DNA from: Bacteriovoracaceae bacterium
Lineage (GTDB): Bacteria; Bdellovibrionota; Bacteriovoracia; Bacteriovoracales; Bacteriovoracaceae
Length of the DNA: 7,348 bases
Assembly: GCA_007116425.1 (NCBI GenBank)
Contig: SKIL01000048.1
Location: 1 to 7,348, forward strand
Reading direction: 5' to 3'
The notes beneath the pieces were generated by a model. It made no database searches, was not told the origin of the DNA, and saw nothing but the letters and a program-made list of their open reading frames with translations. A program made the translations under genes and the position numbers. The number at the start of each line of letters is the position of its first letter. The stretch's first letter is position 1. Positions 1 to 4,725 of this stretch are shown here, piece by piece.

Positions 1-2
1 AC

Positions 3-827
3 CTCTCTTTTGCTTTAGGTAACAAGAATTTAAGGCAGTTAAGATTAAATGATGGTGAAGAATTAAAGATATTGCTCAGAAGAAAAGGACTAGGTACTAG
101 GACTATAAACAATGCTCTTAATCTCCTTAAGACTATTGTTAATGATGCGGTTAAATTTGATTTCTTACTATCCTCCCCCTTTAAAGCACTAGACTTTCTA
201 AGAGAAAATCCAAAAGAACTAGTTTACTGGCTTCCCCATGAAGTGAGTGCATTCTTAAAGGCCAATAAAAGCTCTCACTACTATGCTCTATACATGGTCA
301 CTCTAAACATGGGGCTAAGGAAGGGAGAAGTTCTAGGGATGCAAATGAGTCAAATAGACTTCATAAATAAGCAAATTACTATTAATCATACGGTTGATAG
401 ATACGGCCTAAGTAATACTACGAAAAATGGAAAGGCCAGAACTATCAAAATGAATGATTCAGTATTTCAAAGCCTTAAGATTTTTTTGGAAACTAAAAGA
501 ATTGGAGATTCTCAATTTGTTTTTACTAGGCCTGATGGCTCATTGATTGATTACACTCACTTTACCAATAGAGTTTTTGTAAAAGACATTGAGAAGGCCA
601 AAGTTAAAAGGATTAAATTCCATGAGTTGAGAAAAACTTTTGCTAGTAACTTTATGATGAAAGGAGGTGATATTTACGCTTTAAGCAAAATTCTAGGTCA
701 CTCATCTATTGAAGTAACTCAGAGAAACTATGCTCACCTTCACCCTAGTTTTATGGATGCAGAATCTCTAATAATTGATTTTTCAGCTGAAAGTAGCCCT
801 GATTTAGCCCTGAAAATTGTAACTTAG
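3..827 (+). CDS. Tyrosine recombinase / phage-type integrase, 5'-truncated by window edge
   Basis: This enzyme should cut and rejoin DNA at short attachment sites through a 3'-phosphotyrosine intermediate. The frame is open from position 3, so the TTG at 72 is probably internal and the real start lies to the left; 274 residues are visible. Counting from that TTG, residues 8-40 are the end of the SAM-like core-binding domain (TINNALNLLKTIVNDAV, then an SPF turn). The catalytic domain follows with every active-site residue: R83 in GLRKGEVLG, the hairpin lysine K118 in TTKNGK, H184 and R187 in HELRK, H210 in LGHSS, and nucleophile Y220 in RNYAH. The visible part therefore looks intact, not decayed. 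It points at the 3' end of tRNA-Arg, 36 bases away, the usual place for an island or prophage integrase. A housekeeping XerC/XerD is less likely because of this position and the divergent sequence after the core-binding domain. Confidence 0.9.
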   Translation, partial: LSFALGNKNLRQLRLNDGEELKILLRRKGLGTRTINNALNLLKTIVNDAVKFDFLLSSPFKALDFLRENPKELVYWLPHEVSAFLKANKSSHYYALYMVTLNMGLRKGEVLGMQMSQIDFINKQITINHTVDRYGLSNTTKNGKARTIKMNDSVFQSLKIFLETKRIGDSQFVFTRPDGSLIDYTHFTNRVFVKDIEKAKVKRIKFHELRKTFASNFMMKGGDIYALSKILGHSSIEVTQRNYAHLHPSFMDAESLIIDFSAESSPDLALKIVT

Positions 828-863
828 TTAGAAGTGATTGAAATTCAAAAGGTTTTTCAAGAA

Positions 864-911
864 TGGCGCAGGGTGAGGGATTCGAACCCCCGACCAACTG
901 GTTCGAAGCCA
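864..911 (-). other. Candidate attachment site: 3' half of tRNA-Arg
   Basis: Tyrosine recombinases of islands and phages commonly use the anticodon arm to 3' end of a tRNA gene as att core and keep the tRNA intact after insertion. Here an integrase gene ends 36 bases from the tRNA 3' end. The second copy of the core, expected at the far end of the element, is not in this window, so the assignment rests on position alone and the core limits are a guess. Confidence 0.3.
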
Positions 912-940
912 GCTACTCTATCCAACTGAGCTAACCCTGC
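864..940 (-). tRNA. tRNA-Arg, anticodon UCG, CCA encoded
   Basis: A full 77-nt cloverleaf can be folded on the minus strand. The acceptor GCAGGGT pairs with ACCCTGC. The D stem is GCTC/GAGT with an AGTTGGATA loop, and the anticodon stem is GCTGG/CCAGT around loop CTTCGAA. The variable loop is TGGTC, the T stem GGGGG/CCCTC with loop TTCGAAT, the discriminator is G, and CCA is encoded at 866-864. Position 33 is T, so the anticodon at 34-36 is TCG, reading CGA and probably other CGN arginine codons. It lies downstream of the DUF368 gene in the same direction but has its own promoter. Its 3' end faces the integrase gene, making it a likely integration target. Confidence 0.97.
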
Positions 941-959
941 CCTGGTAATTAACGTTGTC

Positions 960-988
960 ATTATAGGCCTTTGATAACCAATCCTCAA
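960..988 (-). promoter_or_regulatory. Sigma70-type promoter for tRNA-Arg
   Basis: On the minus strand there is a -35 box TTGAGG (988-983), a 17-base spacer, and a perfect -10 box TATAAT (965-960). Transcription would start about 7 bases further on, leaving a leader of roughly a dozen bases before the mature tRNA 5' end at 940. Spacing and box quality are what a stable-RNA promoter should show. It lies wholly between the DUF368 stop codon and the tRNA. Confidence 0.8.
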
Positions 989-1014
989 GTAAAGAGTCGT
1001 GACGCTCACCAATA

Positions 1015-2007
1015 TTAAAAGCGTTTTTGTCTAAAGAATTCCATCAAAATTACAGCTAAAAAACCAAAGATCATCATAAATATGGTCACGTAGTCTTGTG
1101 AGTTTAAATAAGTTGGAAAGATATTGGCCTCGCTAATAATTCGTTCTTTACCTCGAATAGCGACTGTTTCAAGCACTTCCTTCCAAGGCCAAACTTTCCT
1201 TAATGAGCCGATTAAAATCCCCGTTAATACGGCCATTGTCGTCATTCTATAATGTTTCATTAGCCAATTTAATACCTTAGAAAAGCCCAGTAGTCCCGTC
1301 AGTGCACCCATTAGAAAAACAAGAAGAATAATAAAATTATGTCCAACAAGCGGGTTTTTTAAAGCTCCTGTAATGTATTCATATTTGCCTAAAATAAGTA
1401 AAAGAAACGATCCCGACAAACCAGGTAGGATCATGGCAGAAATTCCGATCACCCCACATACAAAGATAAACCACATGTCATCAGGAGTAGAGACTGGAAT
1501 TAGCCCCACAATAAAAAAAGCTGCTACGCCACCTAAAATAAGTGGAATAAGTGACTTTACAGCAAAAGGTTTCTCAAGTTCACGCCAAATGATAATGACT
1601 GAGGCACAAATAAGGCCAAAAAATAATCCCCAGGTTGGCAAAGGGTATTCAGTTAATAAAAAATGCATAAGTCGTGCAAGAGTGAATATAGCAATAATCA
1701 AGCCAGAGGCCAAAGTCACAATGAAGCGTATATGAACACGGCCAAAAAATGCCTTGAGCTCTAACTTGAAAAGATGTCCAAAGGCTTGCCTGTCAAAACT
1801 TGAAACCGCTTCCAATAACTGCTCATATATACCGGTAATAAAGGCAATCGTTCCGCCAGAAACTCCTGGAATTAAATCAGCAGTTCCCATTGCAAAACCT
1901 TTCAACCACAAAAACAAGTACTCTAGAAAGCCAACAGGACCAGGGCCGGCCATCAAAGCTTGATTCCAACTGGTTTTCCCCATACCGATACTTTCTTGAT
2001 TAGACAT
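1015..2007 (-). CDS. DUF368 / PopT-family polytopic membrane protein, probable undecaprenyl-phosphate translocase
   Basis: This is an inner-membrane protein of 330 residues, about normal for the family. DUF368 proteins (PopT) have been implicated in flipping undecaprenyl phosphate back to the cytoplasmic face so that cell-wall and O-antigen precursors can be reloaded. The family signature is plain: KGFAMGTADLIPGVSGGT at residues 36-53, and a second, related PGLSGS at 195-200. This gives the two-repeat look of a transporter with an internal inverted duplication. Hydrophobic segments are visible at about 94-118, 124-141, 152-171, 178-207, 224-247, 255-270 and 305-325. The start chosen is the ATG at 2007; Met9 is an alternative. 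It begins 7 bases after the topA stop with no strong Shine-Dalgarno sequence, so it is probably translated by coupling or re-initiation from topA. Family assignment is firm; the substrate is inferred from characterised relatives. Confidence 0.9.
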   Translation of the reverse strand: MSNQESIGMGKTSWNQALMAGPGPVGFLEYLFLWLKGFAMGTADLIPGVSGGTIAFITGIYEQLLEAVSSFDRQAFGHLFKLELKAFFGRVHIRFIVTLASGLIIAIFTLARLMHFLLTEYPLPTWGLFFGLICASVIIIWRELEKPFAVKSLIPLILGGVAAFFIVGLIPVSTPDDMWFIFVCGVIGISAMILPGLSGSFLLLILGKYEYITGALKNPLVGHNFIILLVFLMGALTGLLGFSKVLNWLMKHYRMTTMAVLTGILIGSLRKVWPWKEVLETVAIRGKERIISEANIFPTYLNSQDYVTIFMMIFGFLAVILMEFFRQKRF

Positions 2008-2014
2008 AGAAGTC

Positions 2015-4495
2015 TTATGCTTGTCCAGAAGTCGTCTCCATGCTTTCAGACTCTACCTGTTCTTTGCCAAATGGTGTCTCTTCCCAGTCAACTGTATGCT
2101 TACACTTAGGACATTGCAGTTGGTGCCCCCACTTCTTTGTCACTCTCTCACCCATTAGGCCATAGCCGCAGCTTGGGCAATCGTACTCATATGGCCTTGA
2201 CCATAAAGCATTAGAACAGTCCGGATAGCTCGTACAGCCATAAAAGATTTTTCCATAGCGACTTTTCTTTTCGGCAAATTTCCCTTTCTTACACTCAGGA
2301 CAATTTATATCAAGCGTATAAGGAAGCGTTGTGTCGCACTTTGGGTAATCCTCACAGCGAACAAAGCGCCCATACTTTCCAGTCTTAACTTCTAAACGCT
2401 TGTTGCATGTCGGACAAGGATCGTGAAACCAGTTCTTTGGCAAGATATGGATATTCCCATCAAAATCTTTTTTGAAATCATGAGTAGAAGTACATTCGGG
2501 ATACTCTGAGCAAGCAAGAAACTGCCCATTGCGCCCCCACTTGATCATATATTCTCCAGCATCGCACTTCTCACACTCAATTCCTGTGGGAATGAGCTGC
2601 CGCTTGAGATTTTTCATCTCTTCTTTAGCACGCTCTAGTGTAACTTCAAATTTCTCCCAAAAGTCTTTAAGAACTTTCTTCCACTTAATTTGGCCTTCTT
2701 CAATTTCATCCAATAGACCTTCAACTTTGGCCGTAAAGGCGACATCCATTACTTCAGGAAAGCTTTCAACTAGCATCTTAGAAACAACCATTCCCAGCTC
2801 TGTCGGCATAAATCGATTTTCTAACTTATCGACATAGCCACGGTCTTGAATATTTGAAATAATTGAAGCATATGTTGAAGGTCGACCAATTCCTTTTTCT
2901 TCTAAATCTTTAACAAGTGAAGCCTCATTAAATCTTGGTGGAGGTGAAGTCCAATGCTCAATTGGGTCAGGCCCTTTAGAACAAGCGATTTGCTCGCCTT
3001 CATTAATCTCTGGTAGAAGCCCGGCCTTCACAGAATTAAGTTGTTCTGAATCGTCCTCATCATTTCCACCTCTGCGAGATGCTTTCTCAGCAGCAGCTTC
3101 GAGGTAAACCGTTCTAAAGCCAGGAAATTTAATTATAGACCCATTTGATCTAAAGAAGTGCCCTTCACATTCGAACACCACTGTCGTTTGATCAATTACA
3201 GCTTGAGTCATTTGAGAGGAAACAAATTTATTCCAAATAAGCTCATAAAGTTTTTGTTGATCTGGCTCTAAATCACCCCTAACTTCGTCTGGCGTAAACT
3301 CCATTGATGTAGGACGAATTGCTTCGTGAGCATCTTGAACTTTATTACTTCCTTTCTTCTTATATTCATAAGGAGCCTCAGGTAGAAAGTCTTTTCCATA
3401 TTTATTTTGAATATGTGACCTTAAACTTTCAAGTGCTTCAGGTGCAGTTCTCACAGAGTCAGTACGCATATAAGTAATAAGCCCCTGCATTCCGTGATTC
3501 GTGAGTTGAATACCTTCATACAATTTCTGTGCAACCATCATTGTTCTCTTGGCCGTAAAACCAAGCTTATTTGCGGCTTCTTGCTGCAATTTAGAAGTTG
3601 TAAATGGTGCCGTCGGGTTTTGCTTTCGCTCTCGCTTTTTTACTTCAATAACAGAAAGTTTTTTTCCTTTCACATCATTAACAATTTGATTTGTAAACGC
3701 CTCATCAGTTAAGTCTGTCTTCTTTGTTGCCGACTCTCCGTAATACTTTACCTCGAAAGCGGTTCCATCTTTTTGCATCTGGCCTTCAATTGAAAACCAT
3801 TGCTCTGGAACAAATTTCTTAATTTCCTCTTCACGCTCTACAATGAGTCGCAACGCCACAGACTGAACTCGTCCGGCCGAAATTCCTCTTTGAACTTTGT
3901 CCCAAAGAATAGGTGAAATTTTATACCCAACAAGACGATCGAGTACACGGCGAGTTTTTTGAGAATCGTACATGCTTGCATTAAGTTTTGTTGGGCTTTC
4001 AATTGCCTGCTTTACAGCAGATTTTGTAACCGCATTAAAAACAACTCTGTGAATATTTTTATTTTTGATCTCTTCGGCCAAATGAAAAGCGATCGCCTCA
4101 CCCTCGCGGTCCATATCCGGTGCCAAATAGATGTCTTTTGCAGCTTCGGCCAACTCTTGAATTCTTTCAATTTTATCTTTTTTACCTGTAATGGGAACGA
4201 GATCAATATTGAAATCATCCTTAATATCAACACCAAGCTTAGATTTTGGAAGATCTTTAATATGCCCATTGGAGGCGACAACTTGATAACCCTTGCCGAG
4301 ATACTTCTTAATTGTCTTGGCCTTTGAAGGAGACTCCACAATCACTAGACTAAACTCACCGAGGTCTCTGGCCGAAGTTTTCTTAGTAGTTTTTTTTGCA
4401 ACCTTCTTCGCGGTTTTTTTCGATTTTTTCTTCGCTGTTTTTTTGGCAGTTTTTTTCGTTTTTTTCTTAGTAGACTTAGTTGTTTCTGACGTCAT
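2015..4495 (-). CDS. topA: DNA topoisomerase I (type IA) with lysine-rich N-terminal tail
   Basis: The enzyme relaxes negatively supercoiled DNA by passing a strand through a transient single-strand break. Of 826 residues, 7-40 form a KKTAKK-type basic tail. The Toprim domain follows, with E54 in IVESPSKAK and the metal-binding D127, D129 and E131 in APDMDREGE. The active-site tyrosine is Y342 in GLITYMRTDS, followed by R344, and H390 lies in DAHEAIRPT. GIGRPSTYASII at 535-546 belongs to the conserved core. Four zinc ribbons end the protein: C641/C644/C662/C668, C694/C697/C714/C720, C732/C735/C754/C760 and C773/C776/C795/C798. No catalytic residue is missing. The start at ATG 4495 is supported by an AAGGAT ribosome-binding site 6 bases upstream. 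The gene has its own promoter and leader in the gap upstream and is followed closely by the DUF368 gene, forming a two-gene unit. Confidence 0.98.
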   Translation of the reverse strand: MTSETTKSTKKKTKKTAKKTAKKKSKKTAKKVAKKTTKKTSARDLGEFSLVIVESPSKAKTIKKYLGKGYQVVASNGHIKDLPKSKLGVDIKDDFNIDLVPITGKKDKIERIQELAEAAKDIYLAPDMDREGEAIAFHLAEEIKNKNIHRVVFNAVTKSAVKQAIESPTKLNASMYDSQKTRRVLDRLVGYKISPILWDKVQRGISAGRVQSVALRLIVEREEEIKKFVPEQWFSIEGQMQKDGTAFEVKYYGESATKKTDLTDEAFTNQIVNDVKGKKLSVIEVKKRERKQNPTAPFTTSKLQQEAANKLGFTAKRTMMVAQKLYEGIQLTNHGMQGLITYMRTDSVRTAPEALESLRSHIQNKYGKDFLPEAPYEYKKKGSNKVQDAHEAIRPTSMEFTPDEVRGDLEPDQQKLYELIWNKFVSSQMTQAVIDQTTVVFECEGHFFRSNGSIIKFPGFRTVYLEAAAEKASRRGGNDEDDSEQLNSVKAGLLPEINEGEQIACSKGPDPIEHWTSPPPRFNEASLVKDLEEKGIGRPSTYASIISNIQDRGYVDKLENRFMPTELGMVVSKMLVESFPEVMDVAFTAKVEGLLDEIEEGQIKWKKVLKDFWEKFEVTLERAKEEMKNLKRQLIPTGIECEKCDAGEYMIKWGRNGQFLACSEYPECTSTHDFKKDFDGNIHILPKNWFHDPCPTCNKRLEVKTGKYGRFVRCEDYPKCDTTLPYTLDINCPECKKGKFAEKKSRYGKIFYGCTSYPDCSNALWSRPYEYDCPSCGYGLMGERVTKKWGHQLQCPKCKHTVDWEETPFGKEQVESESMETTSGQA
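4376..4480 (-). repeat. Degenerate lysine-codon repeat encoding the TopA H1-like tail
   Basis: About 35 codons encode an alternation of Lys pairs or triplets with Ala/Thr (KKTAKK variants), resembling histone H1 C-terminal tails. At DNA level the unit is a run of A residues followed by CTGC, CAGC, CCGC or similar, repeated imperfectly, with several runs of seven or eight A on the coding strand. The tail probably adds sequence-independent DNA affinity; such runs can change length by slippage. Confidence 0.8.
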
Positions 4496-4501
4496 TAATT
4501 T

Positions 4502-4507
4502 ATCCTT
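4502..4507 (-). promoter_or_regulatory. Ribosome-binding site of topA
   Basis: AAGGAT on the minus strand lies 6 bases before the ATG at 4495. This fixes the topA start and includes the basic tail in the protein. Confidence 0.75.
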
Positions 4508-4541
4508 AAAGTCTTTTTATCTAGGCTGACTCAAGCCCCCT

Positions 4542-4557
4542 GCAGAGCAACATCTGC
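4542..4557 (-). promoter_or_regulatory. Small hairpin in topA leader
   Basis: GCAGA and TCTGC form a perfect 5-bp stem around the 6-base loop TGTTGC, about 46 bases before the topA start. A further short GGCT/AGCC pairing follows it. There is no U-tract, so it does not look like a terminator. Its role is unknown; it could affect leader stability. Confidence 0.35.
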
Positions 4558-4586
4558 TTAAGTTATTTAAAATACGTTTCAAACAT

Positions 4587-4612
4587 GAGACACCATGCGA
4601 AAACATGGCCTC
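4587..4612 (-). promoter_or_regulatory. Hairpin in topA leader
   Basis: On the minus strand CCATG pairs with CATGG around the loop TTTTCG. The stem extends through a G-U pair and, after a small bulge, an outer GAG/CTC. It would lie near the 5' end of the leader if transcription starts at the promoter called at 4636-4663. No U-run follows, so it is not a terminator. I recognise no known riboswitch or RNA family. Confidence 0.4.
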
Positions 4613-4635
4613 AAATCACAAGGGATATAGTGGCA

Positions 4636-4663
4636 AGTATGGCCAGCATCTTTATACTGTCAA
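4636..4663 (-). promoter_or_regulatory. Candidate sigma70 promoter of topA
   Basis: Minus strand: a perfect -35 TTGACA (4663-4658), a 16-base spacer and a -10 CATACT (4641-4636; four of six consensus bases). The start would be near 4628, giving a leader of about 130 bases before topA. The box quality is good at -35 and moderate at -10. Its place after the stem-loop that ends the upstream gene supports separate transcription of topA. Confidence 0.5.
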
Positions 4664-4683
4664 TATTTGAGCATATGATTTTT

Positions 4684-4725
4684 CAAAAAGCGAGTCATAA
4701 CACGAGGAGTAATTTACTCCTCGCT
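4684..4725 (-). terminator. Stem-loop terminator overlapping the 3' end of the LysM gene
   Basis: Minus strand: CGAGGAGTA (4723-4715) and TACTCCTCG (4711-4703) form a perfect 9-bp stem with a 3-base loop, and the TAA stop of the LysM gene (4716-4714) sits at the loop. Further on, CTCGCT (4694-4689), followed directly by five T, can instead pair with AGCGAG (4725-4720). The run of U after the second arm makes intrinsic termination plausible. The two foldings compete for the same 5' arm. Confidence 0.6.

Noticed and set aside
838..860. TTGAAA/TTTCAA inverted repeat between integrase and tRNA as a bidirectional terminator
   Set aside because: Short, AT-only-like stem with a long loop and no proper U-tract after it in either direction.
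999..1009. GTGA-CGC-TCAC inverted repeat after the DUF368 stop as a terminator
   Set aside because: Only a 4-bp stem and no T-run directly after it on the minus strand.
1373..1735. 120-residue + strand open frame opposite the DUF368 gene
   Set aside because: Antisense shadow of a clear membrane-protein gene; composition follows the complementary hydrophobic codons and no motif is visible.
3959..4327. 122-residue + strand open frame opposite topA
   Set aside because: Antisense to the catalytic N-terminal part of topA, Phe/Cys-rich because it mirrors Lys/Glu codons; no ribosome-binding site or domain seen.
4012..4341. 109-residue open frame on the minus strand inside topA
   Set aside because: It overlaps the Toprim domain of topA in another frame, has no recognisable domain, and is fully explained as a shadow of a conserved gene.
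4293..4529. 78-residue hydrophobic (Phe/Val-rich) + strand frame opposite the topA start
   Set aside because: Looks like a membrane protein only because it is the complement of the lysine-rich tail codons.
4521..4553. Possible 10-residue leader peptide in the topA 5' region, minus strand
   Set aside because: No Shine-Dalgarno sequence and no regulatory codon run; open frames this short are expected by chance.
4611..4649. Possible 12-residue hydrophobic leader peptide (MLAILATISLVI), minus strand
   Set aside because: Its start codon lies inside the spacer of the candidate topA promoter, so that promoter would not transcribe it, and it has no ribosome-binding site.
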